In this document: positions 22,357 to 33,973 of the stretch, one piece after another
How positions within the stretch are numbered: position 1 is the first letter of the stretch
Layout of the letters: every line of letters begins with the position of its first letter
NCBI GenBank assembly: GCA_946811695.1
Contig: OX328124.1
Coordinates: 56,905,549-56,969,548, forward strand
Source of the DNA: Gonocerus acuteangulatus
Taxonomy: Eukaryota; Arthropoda; Insecta; Hemiptera; Coreidae
Direction of reading: 5' to 3'
DNA length: 64,000 bases
Made by a program: the position numbers and the translations under genes
The notes under the pieces: generated by a model
The model's input: the letters and a program-made list of their open reading frames with translations, nothing else
Database searches by the model: none
Told to the model about the DNA's origin: nothing

Positions 22357-22405
22357 AATTGGCAACCCTTCGGAAGTCCCTTCGGAATGGTAAAAACAAA
22401 AATTA

Positions 22406-22444
22406 ATACAAACATATTAACATAATATGTTAATATGTTTGTAT
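22406..22444. repeat. Perfect 18-bp AT-rich hairpin
   Basis: Arms ATACAAACATATTAACAT (22,406-22,423) and its exact complement (22,427-22,444) flank a 3-nt loop. The composition suggests a small palindrome, perhaps an element scar; no function is visible. Confidence 0.85.
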
Positions 22445-22623
22445 CAATGTTTCTAGTGATTTTTCGTCTGTCATATCAACAGCAATAAATAGAAGTTTGA
22501 TGGTAATACATAAGTACAAAAATATTAAAATAATTACTTTTTAATTGTCAAATGGTTCATTTCCTGACAAAAGTATACATTTATTGATATATCTGTAGGA
22601 ATTAGCATTTTTGAATGTTGTAT

Positions 22624-22745
22624 TTGGAGACCCGTTGACCGCGAGCACTCCGTGCTTAAGGTCGTGGGTTCAATTCCTACTAGGGGCGATGGCATTTATT
22701 TTGGAGAAAAACACCAGCCCATGCTCCTGGCTAGAAATTTTTAGT
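22624..22745 (+). mobile_element. SINE family 3 copy
   Basis: Contains CCGTGCTTAAGGTCGTGG followed by the box B-like GGTTCAATTCC and then CACCAGCCCATGCTCCTGG. It matches the reverse-strand copy at 12,520-12,610. Box A is weak, the copy is diverged and no duplication was found. Confidence 0.5.
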
Positions 22746-22749
22746 AACC

Positions 22750-23795
22750 TATAGATAATCAGGCCTAAAATTATGTGTCTATTATAAAAGAGAGTTAAAA
22801 TTGAAGTAAATGTAGTTTTGTTTGGAAAAGCTTTTATTCTGAAAAAAAAACTAACATACTGGGAGAATACAAAATAATTTTTTACCATCTTATGAATGTC
22901 TTATTAATTCTGAGACCATTTTTTCATGAAATTTATAAAATTGGCCAATCAGAATAGAAAATAAAAATGTCCGGCTGAATGATAAAAATAGACTGAGCCA
23001 AAACATACTTTCCCCTAAGTAATAAGAAATAAATACTTGATAATGCAAAATACGTACCTACGTTATATATAAAGAATCAAGTTAAATATTAAAAAAAAAT
23101 TGTTTAAACAAGTTTCAGGTGAGTAACGTATAAGTGAAAAAAGCAAAATTTACAATTCAAATATTTTTTTTAAAATCTGACTTAATTATTAGGTTGGGCT
23201 TCACGGTCCATATTAAAACAAGGCTGTATACCAATTTCATTCATTATTGTACGTTACGGGACATATCTGTCCCCTACTATGTAATAATTTGTTTAATTTT
23301 TGTGCATCTATTGTCCCATGAGTTTTTTTTTTTTTTTTAGAAAAAAAAAAATTGTTGGCTAGTTACAGACATTGTTATTTTGTCCGCCATACCTAGTTAA
23401 AGCCAGTACAGGACATATATATGTATGTCCCGTATCGAAGACAGCGTATTAACACACTGCTAAAAGTCGTGGTTAGAAGTAAAAAAAATAAGTAACTGAT
23501 TCTTCTGTTATTTCCACGAAAAGTAAATCCGTAAGTGTAATATGAAAAGTATAAAAAATAGCCTTTTCCATTTATTTTTATCGCAAACCAGTACGTGGAT
23601 TCCTGGAATTATGCTATTCCTAAATTGCATAATTGAACTGATTTGAATTGCAAATTTCTTATTCATTGTTTCGGTTTTTACTGGACTTCCACGACAAAGC
23701 GGACTTTACTCATTAATAAATTCTGATTTTAATTTAATCTGAAATATACGAATGTTTTGAATATGTATTGGGAAAATACGAATAAGCTAACTACT
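22750..23795. other. Spacer with no supported gene
   Basis: AT-rich sequence with short frames only (22,670-22,888 reverse, 23,134-23,340 forward) and T/A runs at 23,325-23,350. Near 23,420 the GACATATATATGTATGTC block is a small palindrome. Nothing else is supported. Confidence 0.4.
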
Positions 23796-24161
23796 TACAA
23801 ATGTACGCCATCTGCTTATCACAAAACGGACTTAAATATGTTCTCTCAATTCCCCAAAAAATCATCCACTATCCAACAAAATTTATAAAACCATATTTAC
23901 CTCACTTTTGGCAGACAAACGTAACCATATTCACATCTACACAGACGGATCGAAGATACCATCTGGAACTGCAGCAGCAGCCATTAACGAAAACCAAACA
24001 CATTCAATTAAATTACATGACAACACAAGTATCTACACAACCGAATTACAAGCCATACACGTAGCCCTTACAAAATTACATAAAACTGAAAACACTTCTA
24101 TGTACCGACTCACTTAGTTCTTTACGCTCCCTCGGTAATATTTATACTAACCACCCAATAA

Positions 24162-25179
24162 CACTGTTCTGCACGAAAATCCTCCTTCAAACCAAAACAT
24201 GCTTTCTTACTGTTTTCAAATGTGCTGAACACGAATTTGAAGTCAGTCTATCACGCACAGTTTCTTGAGAAATTCTAGATTTTTAACCAAAAATGTTAGT
24301 TTTTTTGTAAATTTGACGAATTTTTTTTGGCATCAAAACATAGTGAAAAAAATTCAAAAGCCCGATGATTTTGAGCGCAATGAAGTATATTTGAACGAGA
24401 AAAAAAAATTTGATGGGAATATTACAAGTGGTTGAAGAAATATGGCTAAAAGTGTTTTTTCAGTTTTTGATCTTGAGGCAGGGATTTGGTCTCTACCTGG
24501 ATCTTTAGGGGAATGACCTTCCTTTCTCTTTTATGGTGGTATCCTTTTCATTCAAATCCTTACCTGCCCCTCTTTCACCCTCAATACCCCAACTCCCCCC
24601 CCCCCCAAATAGTCCAAGAACTGCTTACTTCATATAAAACATTGGGATGCAATATGTCCTTAAAAATACATTTCCTGCATAGTCACCTAGACTTTTTCGC
24701 CCCAAATGTGGGTGCAGTTTCGGACGAACATGGAGAACGATTCCACCAAGACATATCCAGAATGGAAAAAAGATATACTGGCAAATGGAATGAGAAGATG
24801 CTGGCGGATTACTGCTGGACACTGCAGCGGGAGACAGAGGAGGAAGTGTACAAAAGAAAAAAAAATACTAATTGACAATGTGTGTATATTTTTTGAGTTG
24901 TGTCATATCTAGTATTATACCTGATAGCATGCAGGATTCAATTAATTATATTTTACCGTTGAAAAAGAAAAAAAAAATCTGTTATAATAAAGACAATAAT
25001 TTTCAAATACAATTTTTCATTTTTTCCAAGTTTCTCCTCTTTTCTCTCAAAATCAGAGGGTGATAGAATTTTTCTGAGTTCAGATTCGGACTCAGCACAC
25101 CTGAAAACATGAGAAACAGGCAAAATTGTTCAAGGGAGGGGAGAAAAGTTTTTTTTTTTTTTTTTTTTGCAGAACAGTG
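24162..25179 (+). mobile_element. Deleted copy of the CAC/TAA DNA transposon (1018 bp)
   Basis: The ends are inverted CACTGTTCTGCA repeats with TAA duplications (24,159-24,161 and 25,180-25,182). Inside each end lies the GTGCTGA...CGAAT subterminal motif also present in the 2.49-kb copy. Only the last 85 codons or so of the transposase remain, so this is an internal-deletion derivative that would rely on an enzyme from elsewhere. It interrupts the RNase H region of the I-like LINE. Poly(C) and poly(T) runs mark internal expansions. Confidence 0.85.
24609..24875 (+). pseudogene. C-terminal transposase remnant of the CAC/TAA family
   Basis: The translation VQELLTSYKTLGCNMSLKIH, then FLHSHLDFF, EHGERFHQDISRMEKRY and MLADYCWTLQRE, closely parallels the C terminus of the copy at 6917-8608 (GCNMSLKVHFLHSHVDYF, EQGERFHQDIQEMERRY, MMADYCWMLQRE). 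The conserved E of GERFHQD is the proposed third acidic residue. The frame ends at a stop after a Lys-rich tail. The retained segment suggests that the C terminus or its DNA survived deletion next to the right TIR. Confidence 0.85.
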
Positions 25180-25744
25180 TAATTATAACAGATAATATAT
25201 AACAGATATACGAACAATTACACAGACTCAGCAATCACACCCTTACACTATTATGGCTACCCGGACACGAGGATATCGGACTAAGTACATCAGTAAACAA
25301 ACATGCCAAAGACGCAACTAATAAACAAATCGTAGACACTGAAAACATAACATTAGATGATTTGTTTCACACATTACGCACACATACATTAAACGACTGG
25401 TTCCTACAATCAAACAACAAATTATCCAAAATTAAGAACACAGTAAAAGCATGGAGTAACGAACAACACACCTTGACAAGAAGAGACCAAGTAGTACTGA
25501 CCAGTCTTCGCATTAGACACTCGTTGCTCACACATAATTACCTCATGGAGAAAAAAGACAAACCGATATGCAGAGTTTGTAACATAACATTGACATTCAA
25601 ACACATACTCACTGAATGTAAAAGACGCGACAAACTGAACATTCCACACGACCTGCAAGAACTTCTTACAGAGGGTAGTCCCATAAACTCCATACATACA
25701 TAAACTCTATACTCCAATATTTAAAACACCATGAGTGTATGCCA

Positions 25745-27336
25745 AAAAAGTGAGGATATGCCAAAAAAATGAATAAATATTGGATTTTTTTTTCATTCAG
25801 TTGAAAGGTCTCGACAAATATGATATATATTTCAAGCTATTGTACGCAGTCATTATGTTGTCGAAAAATGCTGAAAGAACACATAACAACATTTTAAAGT
25901 ACCAATAATTAAAGAATAAAAAAATAAATAGTTTATATAGGTTGGAAACATCCCTCAGTAATAATTACTTCTCTAGGAGATACTCTACTCCCCCATACAA
26001 AAAAAAAAAAGCTACAATTATTGCTAATTTTGTTTTATCATTCAATTAATTTGAATTTTGAATTCCAGCTGTTTTTCTGAATTTGTGTCAAAACAATAAA
26101 ATTTACGAGTTTCTTTCCTTGTTACTTTGTTTACATTTATTTACAACGGAAGTTTTTACTTAATTAAATGCACAACAAATTAACGGGTGCCCGTTTTTTC
26201 CATGAGTTTGTGTTGTAATAAATACTTAATCTGCCCACTTTTATTTATAGACCTCATGAGGCTTGAAATTCAAACTGAAACAGGGTCAATCAAAAATAGT
26301 TTTTTTAATTTTAAAATTTAGTTTTATTAACTATTTTCACTGAAGCCCGGCTTTTTCTACACTGGTTAAGCTCCATGGTCAACGATCCCTTCTGTATAAT
26401 ATAGAATGAATGCTTAAATTAATCCTTCTTCCAATTTTGACTTCCTCCCATTAAATTATTTCAATTTTGTTTGAGTTTATTTTATATAATTCCTGCCTCT
26501 CTGGTCCTGAGGACTTCACCCCGTTAACACAGACAGGAAAAAAAAAAAGAAAATTTATTTTTGAACAGCGTATAACCCATGGCAATTTTGATTCTGCCGT
26601 CATGTTTAAACGCCGACACATTATGTGAGTTTCCTAAGCTGAATAGAGAGAAGAAATCCTAAAAATATCCTAGTTTTTGCCATGAAGGCACTTGAACTGA
26701 AGAGAGACAATTTTCTGCAAAAGTAATTATGTAATTACTATTCCGTTTTGGAGTAGCTCTATCCAATTAAAACTCCGTCTTGTGTCTTTTTGAAGAAAAG
26801 ATTACTGCTAATGTGAATATTCCCAGCGGAGCCACAAGATGAGACTTGCTTAAATACACGAGTTGGGAGCCAGAGCGTTTGATGTGAGGGAAATATAACA
26901 CTGTCAAGGGGAGGAAGTTTGTTTAATACTTGCAGAAATCATGGAAATTAGCTGATTCACATTCATTACCTCATTACTACGCCTGCTCGTTCTACCAGTC
27001 ATCTAATTACACTCGCTCCGACCTTACGCTCAGAATAATAAACCAGAGGCAAGATGTGTGCGGTGGTCTTTGTCTTAGATAGTCAACCTAATAATGGGAA
27101 AAAGATGTGGTAACTGGTTATGTTGTACCTTATTAAATTCGATTATGATAGAAAGGCTGTTACAGTATATTTTATGAGGTAAAGAACAAGTATTTGTTAC
27201 ATTTTGTGTTGAAAGAAGACTTCTCTTGCTACAAAAAATACGGGAAACATAAAATAAGAGAAGGGTGTTAATCAGAAAAAAAACTTATTTACACCCCTCA
27301 AACCACTTTTTCTCACGCCTTAAGTGTAGAGAGAAG

Positions 27337-27376
<40 letters not shown>

Positions 27377-28137
27377 AGCCTTTAAGATTTATTTTCATGG
27401 AACGCCAGATTGATGATCCAATGAATTACGCAATTTCTCTATAACCCAATAACATTTTATCGCGTTCCTTGCCTCTTTGATTTACTTAACCAACAATCTC
27501 AAAAAAATATCGTGAAAACCGTACAATCCAGGCAGCAAAAAAACTTCGCCACTCAAATATGTGGGTGAGGTGTAAGAGGTTCTATTTATTATTTATAAAG
27601 TAAAACGGCCAAAAAAGGGGTCTATGCCGTGAGGATGAACTCAAAAACACAAAAAAGTATTTTAGGTTGAATTTCATGGCGTCCACATGTACATAGAGAA
27701 CATCCTTCCATCATAACAATGCAGGAACCGAATATAGCTGTTCAGTGCCTCAAGTGGAAAATAACAAGCAATGCCCTAGGTTTAACGACTTAATTATATT
27801 TTAACAAAATACTATAGCAAAATAAAAAAAAATTCTAATGAACTTATCATCAAAACAATCAATTTAAAGCAAGCACGACAAAACAAAATGCTTACGAAAT
27901 TTACTTAATCCCTTATCGAATTCACTAAGGGATGATAGCAACAGGAGTTGATTCGAGAATGTTTCATGCTAAAATGGCGGAAGATGTTATTAGCAGAGTT
28001 ACATAGTTGATCATATTAACCAACATTATTCTTCAACTCAACATTATCCTTCAACATATTCGAGGCAAACGTAATGAATTCTCTTCAAAGTAATTGTTAT
28101 TTTTTAAATTTAAATTTTAAGTGTGAACTTAGGGTCA
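25745..28137. other. Spacer with no supported gene
   Basis: AT-rich sequence containing a long poly(A) tract at about 27,338-27,374. I found no coding frame, SINE head or terminal repeat. The poly(A) may be the tail of an old retroposed copy whose body I do not recognise. Confidence 0.4.
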
Positions 28138-28138
28138 T

Positions 28139-28379
<241 letters not shown>

Positions 28380-28507
28380 TTTAACACAAGTCATTTGCGG
28401 TATCTAGTATGTGAGATCGAAGAAGATCTAAAGACACCTTTCAAAACGTCTCTCATGAGTGCAGCAAAAAATAAACAGATCGCCCTCAATACCCCAAAAC
28501 ACCCTGA

Positions 28508-28575
28508 ATATATCTCAGGTGTTGGATAGATAATTATCATAATTATTATATCTAACACCTGAGGTATATATTTCC
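28508..28575. repeat. Imperfect hairpin, arms about 30 bp
   Basis: ATATCTCAGGTGTTGGATA and, about 25 bp later, TATCTAACACCTGAGGTATA are inverted copies with a few mismatches around an AT-rich centre. No surrounding element was recognised. Confidence 0.7.
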
Positions 28576-28579
28576 TGCG

Positions 28580-29400
28580 AGAAGTGTCAGATGTAAACGC
28601 ACCCTTAGGATAGAAACACCACGCGTGAAACGTTGATTTGTTTCTTTTTTTTTTCACCAAAAGTGGTGATATTTGGGAACCTAATCTTTTTACCAATAAT
28701 AAAACAATTAAAATACGAGACTAAATAGGATTCTCAATGCAGTACTTCGGTGCACGTAATTTCTTTTGGAGTAGGCTTCAAAAGTATTTCTCTAATTATT
28801 TGTGTACTATCTCTTTATGTTAAACGTGTAATACTACATTGCTGTTTGCCGAAATGAAGACTTTTTCAAGTCATTTCTCCTTAATATTTAGTTAGGGAAA
28901 AAGTATACCTAATCAATCTATCGTGGAAATAAGAGCAACAAGAGTTATTTCATGTTGAATATTGCAGATTAATACTATCCGAAACAAAAGGATAACCATG
29001 ATGTTTATCTTTGCCAGGTCAGCCAGCATCTATTTAGACTTTAATAATAATCGACGAGGTACCTTTGTGCCGAGAAGTTTGGCCTAGAGTAAATACTGTT
29101 CCGTGTCCATGTTTGAATCGGGAGGTTATAACTTTGTTCCCTAACTTCACTACTTGCTCAGGGCTCATTCATTAATCAGCCAGACCGTTTAGATGTAAAT
29201 CAGACAAAATCAATATCCAATTTTCATGAATGGACCAGGCAAAGTGGAACACACCCACGTTCAGGTGAATTATTTATTGACTCTCCGTCCGTCGTTCTAT
29301 GTTTACTTAGTTGTGAAAACACAATAAATACAGTTATTTTCACTAAGGAATATATATAAGCTTTGGATATATAACATATTTCTCTTAGGTATGAGAATGC
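28580..29400. other. Spacer with no supported gene
   Basis: AT-rich sequence with only short frames. Nothing else is supported before the SINE fragment at 29,405. Confidence 0.4.
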
Positions 29401-29404
29401 TATA

Positions 29405-29480
29405 TACACCTTTATTTTCGAAACCTCCACCTCCCGCATGAGAATCTACAGTGTTAGCCACTAGACCGCGGGAAAACCCC
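29405..29480 (-). mobile_element. Glu-type SINE head fragment
   Basis: The reverse strand reads TTCCCGCGGTCTAGTGGCTA followed by a CATGCGGGAGGTGGAGG arm, matching the tRNA-like head of the SINE at 32,726. Box B is changed, and body and tail are missing. Confidence 0.55.
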
Positions 29481-29576
29481 CGCCATTGAGCTTTTTCAAT
29501 TTTGAGTGTTTTAAAAACTAAGAAATTCAATTCGTGTGCGTATGTTTGCTTTAAAAAAAATTAGAGATCTAGATTT

Positions 29577-29900
29577 CGGGGGCGAGGTTAGCTCAGTGGT
29601 AGAGCACTGGACTAATTCGATGGAGAACCTTGGTCTTCGTTCATGGGTTTGATTCGGGCTCCCTGACCGTCCCTCGGCCAACCCAGCCTTTAATTAATTT
29701 ATTAATGGGTATCTTGGTGCTAATGAACCAAAGCAGCTTTGGTCCAGTCAAAGCAGCAATGGGAAAATCAGGCGGCCGGAGCATAGTACTAACCACACTA
29801 TCTCCCTAGTGTGTCGTATGGTCATGAATCAGAAACCTCAAAAGTATCTGCCCCCGAGGGCCCTCGTGGCCTGTTACGGGACTGATTTTATTTTATTTTT
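29577..29900 (+). mobile_element. SINE family 2, near-complete copy
   Basis: Starts with a tRNA-like head GGCGAGGTTAGCTCAGTGG (box A TAGCTCAGTGG). A degraded box B region (GGGTTTGATTCGGG) and a conserved body (ACCCAGCCTTTAATTAATTT, GGCGGCCGGAGCATAGTA, CTATCTCCCTAGTGTG) follow, with a T-rich end. It is flanked by 16-bp duplications (29,561-29,576 and 29,901-29,916) with one mismatch. A second copy lies at 33,192-33,581 and a truncated one at 49,442-50,220. Retroposition by LINE enzymes is the known route for such elements. Confidence 0.85.
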
Positions 29901-29919
29901 TTAGTGATCTAGATTTAAA

Positions 29920-29998
29920 TTATTTTTCATAGTTATACTTCTACATTAGCTGGGTAGATAATTGAAGACGTATATATAAAATAATTGAAGACATATAT

Positions 29999-30045
<47 letters not shown>

Positions 30046-30857
30046 AAAATATATCCATATAAGGGTGTCTAACAAAAGAGAATTTTTTATTTATACCATC
30101 TAAGTCTTAAAATATTAAAACTATACATTCGTACTGTACTAAAATCTTACATTTGACGATTTAAAACTAAAGAGTATGGAATCCCTTAACTTGTTACCTT
30201 TTAAAATTCTGTAAACATAATTGATTATTTGTATATAACTTTGTGCATTATTGTAATATTGTATTTTCACATATTCAGATATATTTTAATATTGTATTTT
30301 CTTATAAATAGATGTATAATGAATTGCTTACTGATGTGTATATAAATTTCCATTTGTACACTTGGATAAAACTGTGTAAAATTTAATTAGATGTATACAT
30401 GTAATATTTTGTTCAGAGCGAGTCGCCTTAGTTGGCGTTTTACTGACCTGCACCCCTAGAAGTGTGGAATATAGACCAAGGTATTGACTCAAAACAGTGA
30501 ACAACTGTATAAACCACGCGAAAATAAAAGTGTATACCTTTTTTTCTATGCGTTCATTATACCAATTTGTACTTTGTCTTTTTACGTTATATTTTATATG
30601 CCTACGAGAACAAATTAATTACGAGTAGAAATCTGTAAAAATTCTCTTTTCATTATTTTACTCAAATTTTTGTAAAGTCTATAACAGATTTTTCCATACC
30701 TGGCACGAATCATAGCCCTTATAGGAATTTTAGAAGAATCCCTTTAGTTCTACTGACTTGAATAAATTTTGTATAAAGCCCTCAGAAATGTTGTCTCCAG
30801 GACTTCTTGGGTCCTATTATATTGATTCCGACTTCAGACATAATCGATTAAGGTAAA
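29920..30857. other. Spacer with a (TA)n tract
   Basis: A (TA)n run lies at 30,001-30,041. The rest is AT-rich with no frame or repeat that I can support. Confidence 0.45.
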
Positions 30858-31023
30858 CACTAGATTTACCAGACCAGTCATTTTGACTGGTCGTACAATT
30901 TCAATTCTAAATTCGTACTACATAATATGTAGTCGTAATTTTATATTATAACATTTGCTTTCCTAAATGATGTTATGACTTTTGTAGCTATGATTAGAGA
31001 ATACATTTAATGAACTTAATGTT

Positions 31024-31025
<2 letters not shown>

Positions 31026-31083
<58 letters not shown>
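31026..31083. repeat. (TA)n microsatellite
   Basis: About 28 TA units between the piggyBac-type end and the first R-family hairpin unit. Confidence 0.9.
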
Positions 31084-31085
<2 letters not shown>

Positions 31086-31100
31086 TAACAAATATATTTT

Positions 31101-31566
31101 TAGTGCGGTTCCTCCCTCCCCCACAGGGAGGAACTCCGCTTATAAAGTTGATACAATGAAACAATCCGGAAGTGCCGACTAGAAAATTTCGCGTTTAAGT
31201 ACCCCTAGAGACCGAAAATAACGGTGGTTCAAATTTGTTTATATATATATATATATATTTGTCTGTTCGCTCATTTCTGGCTTCCCTAATGATCCGATTG
31301 TGATGAAATTCGGCACAAAAATCCGTCGTCCAATTTGAAAGGTCAAGTGCGTTAACCAGCAGAATCCGCCCACTGGAAGATGGCGTTTGGGGCGAAATTC
31401 GCGCAAAAAAAATCGTAACGCTTACGTTTTAGCGCGGTTCCTCCCTCCCCCATAGGGAGGAACCCCGCTTATAAGGTTGATACAATGAAACAATCCGGAA
31501 GTGCCGACAAGAAAATTTCGCGTTTCAGAACCCCTAGAGACCGAAAATAACGGTGGTTCAAATTTG

Positions 31567-31651
<85 letters not shown>

Positions 31652-31815
31652 CTGTTCGCTCTCTAGGTCGAAGACGAATGGTCCGATTTTGATGAAATTT
31701 GGTACAAAAATCAGTCGACCAATATGAAAGGTCAAGTTCGTTAACCAGCAAAATCCGCCCACTGGAAGATGGAGTTTGGGGCGAAATTCACGCAGAAAAA
31801 ATCGTAACGCTTACG
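31101..31815 (-). repeat. Tandem pair of R-family terminal units with GC hairpin and (TA)n
   Basis: Unit 1 (31,101-31,430) and unit 2 (31,431-31,815) have the same order: hairpin GGTTCCTCCCT...AGGGAGGAACC, then GATACAATGAAACAATCCGG, AAATAACGGTGGTTCAAATT, (TA)n, TTTGTCTGTTCGCTC, and a block ending AATCGTAACGCTTACGTTTT. The main difference is (TA)n length. A single, opposite-strand unit ends at 42,125. The GC hairpin stands out strongly in this AT-rich DNA. Tandem end units could reflect read-through during replication of the element. Confidence 0.85.
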
Positions 31816-32725
31816 TTTTTGAGTTCATAAGCTTGTAAGTACTCTTTTTATAGGCTTCTTGGGCTAGGAAAACGAATGAAACCATTTTCAAGGCGATAGC
31901 TTTAACCGTTTTCGAGAAAATTGGAAAAATAGTTTTTGAATACCGTTTTTGGTTTGGGTACTTAGAATCATGGGATTCAGTTGAAACATTTTCTGCATAT
32001 TCTACTTTCATTAAAACTAATATGTTGAAATTTTTGTTACGTTTGGAGTTAAGGAAGGGTTAGAATAAAATATTTTATTAACAGACATAAAAAGTTTTGG
32101 TAACTTTGTATATTTTCTTTAATATCTCGAAAAAGGTTAAGAATTTGGTAAACGAAAGAATACCATTAGAAAGCTTACTAAATGTTCTACAAAAAAGGTT
32201 CTGATGAAAGTTTTGATTAGGCTATGTCAATCGGAGAAATAAGTGCTTAAAACATTCAAGTAATTGATTTTGCTTATTCGAACTGTTCTTTTTGTCTGTT
32301 TTTATTCCTTGTTATTTTTTAATTGCTTATAGTTGGATAATGTATTTTACAATAAAACAGATTAGGCAAAATAAGAAAACCAATTCATTGTTAGAAATAT
32401 AGCTTGCCAAGAGAAAAAGATTCGTTGACGTCTTTTGAATATTTTCAATTGCCTTTATGCTGTTGGTTTTTTTATTTTATTTTTTAATTGATTTTATCTG
32501 TAGAATTATTACTATAGTAAAAGAACACAGGAATGTGTGAAAATATTTGATATTTTCCAATTCATTGAAACGTATGAAATGAAGTATCGGTAGAAGAGGA
32601 TTCTAGGGTCTTGCGGACCTGACCCCAGGTATAGCCATAAAACCCTTTGAACAAAGGCCCAGGAAAATATTATCCGTTTCTATTCTATGCTTTTCAAATG
32701 AGAATAGGGATATGAACAGGAACCG

Positions 32726-32916
32726 GGGTCTCCCGTGGTCTAATGGCTAGCGCCTTGGATTCATAAGCGGGAGATGGTGGGTTCGATTCCCAACCTCCGG
32801 CAGGAATTTTATCATCCCACGGCTCGCTGGTGAAATTCCTCGCTACACCCTGGATGTCGGCGCTAATGACCTAGATGTAGATGTGCCGTAAAAAAAAAAA
32901 AAAAAAAAAAAAAAAA
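32726..32916 (+). mobile_element. Glu-type SINE, full-length copy
   Basis: The tRNA-Glu-like head GTCTCCCGTGGTCTAATGGC (box A) with GGTTCGATTCCC (box B) is followed by a roughly 90-bp body ending CTAGATGTAGATGTGCCGTA and a 27-nt poly(A). It sits inside the R-family motif GGAACCGCGCTAAG. Flanking GGAACCG copies on both sides are consistent with a short target duplication. The anticodon loop region is not an intact tRNA, so this is not a tRNA gene. Confidence 0.85.
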
Positions 32917-33191
32917 TACTGGAACCGCGCTAAGGTGACGCAGTTCCTGCGAGTCGGACTTTTGATTATTTGAGTTTATAAGCTTGTTAGTACTCGTTTT
33001 ATAGGCTTCTTGGGCTAGGAAAACGAATGAAACCATTTTCAAGGCGATAGCTTTAACCGTTTTCGAGGAAATTGGAAAAATAGTTTTTGAATGCCGTTTT
33101 TGGTTTGGGTACTTGGGGATCAGTTTTCTGCATGTTCTACTTTCATTAAAACTAATATGTTGACATTTTTGTTACGTTTGGAGTTTAGGAA

Positions 33192-33529
33192 GGGGGCGAG
33201 GTTAGCTCAGTGGTAGAGCACTCGACTAATGAACTGGAGGACAGGTTCAAAACCCGAGCGCGCACTAAAGATTTTTTCTTCTAGTGCTGCCGTTCGAGAG
33301 TTGGATTTGGGGTCCCAGATCGTCCCTAGGCTCACCCAGCCTTTAATTAATTTAATTAATAATGGGTACCTTGGGTGCTAATGACTCTAGCAGTCGAAGC
33401 CGCCAAGGGGAAAATCAGGCGGCCGGAGCATAGTATTGACCACACTATCTCCCTAGTGTGCCGTATGGTCAAGAATCAGATACCTCTACAGTATCTGCCC
33501 CTCTGGGCCCTTGTGGCCTGTTACGGGAC

Positions 33530-33581
<52 letters not shown>
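33192..33581 (+). mobile_element. SINE family 2, full-length copy
   Basis: The head GGGGCGAGGTTAGCTCAGTG has box A, and GGTTCAAAACCC is a box B. The body matches the copy at 29,577-29,900, and the 3' end is a T run of about 50. Perfect 11-bp duplications GAGTTTAGGAA lie at 33,181-33,191 and 33,582-33,592, inside R-family sequence. The (T)n 3' end is unusual; either the family ends in T or the tail has been replaced. Confidence 0.88.
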
Positions 33582-33582
<1 letters not shown>

Positions 33583-33973
33583 AGTTTAGGAACGGTTAGA
33601 ATAAAATATTTTATTAACAGACATACAAAGTTTTGGTAACTTTGTATACTTTCCTTTATGCACTACATATGTTTATGTAGGGATCAGCCTTCCACATGGC
33701 TCTCCCATATTATGTACGAGCAACATTAAATGCAAGACTTGCTGCTTCATCCAATTCCAATAATGGATGAAATGCTAAGTTCTGCAACATTGGCGTAGGG
33801 ATCTTGGCGTGCCCATCGCCCGGTCTTGGACCGCAATAGCCATCCATCCTCCTGGTTGGAGGAACAAAAATACTGACACCCACACAGTACATATATACAG
33901 CACACTACATGCACCCCCACACTTACAGACAAAGGTCACTTACAGTACACACCCTAGGGTCACCTCCCCTAGG

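Larger units (their letters stand above)
23800..25740 (+). pseudogene. I-like LINE 3' fragment: RNase H and C-terminal region
   Basis: RNase H domain pieces are visible: HIYTDGSK (about 23,935), TTELQAIH (about 24,040) and, after a frameshift, LCTDSLSSL (about 24,100). Beyond an inserted transposon (24,162-25,179) come LLWLPGHEDIG (about 25,245) and the C-terminal frame 25,362-25,703 ending in a CxxC...H...C block (CRVCNITLTFKHILTEC). That block matches the C terminus of the near-intact LINE at 56,404-56,470 (CDICNRNLTIKHILTDC). Endonuclease and reverse transcriptase are missing, as in a 5'-truncated insertion. Several stops show decay. Confidence 0.82.
31816..33656 (-). repeat. R-family repeat copy B, first part
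   Basis: This is the reverse complement of the block at 15,165-15,770, first at 31,822-32,390 and again, partly, from 32,985. Between the two copies lie the GGAACCGCGCTAAGGTGACG motif (32,923) and a SINE. The second copy is interrupted by another SINE and by the Loa-like LINE, and resumes at 39,351. No coding capacity is evident. Confidence 0.78.

Noticed and set aside
29577..29660. tRNA gene (TAGCTCAGTGG box A), and likewise at 32,726 and 33,192
   Set aside because: The heads do not fold into a complete cloverleaf by eye, are followed by SINE bodies with target duplications, and recur in degraded form. They are SINE heads.
31811..32011. Short frame MKVEYAENVSTES... conserved between R-family copies (also 41,562-41,762 and 15,534)
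   Set aside because: The conservation is explained by overall DNA similarity between copies. One copy is frameshifted, and no start context or domain is visible.
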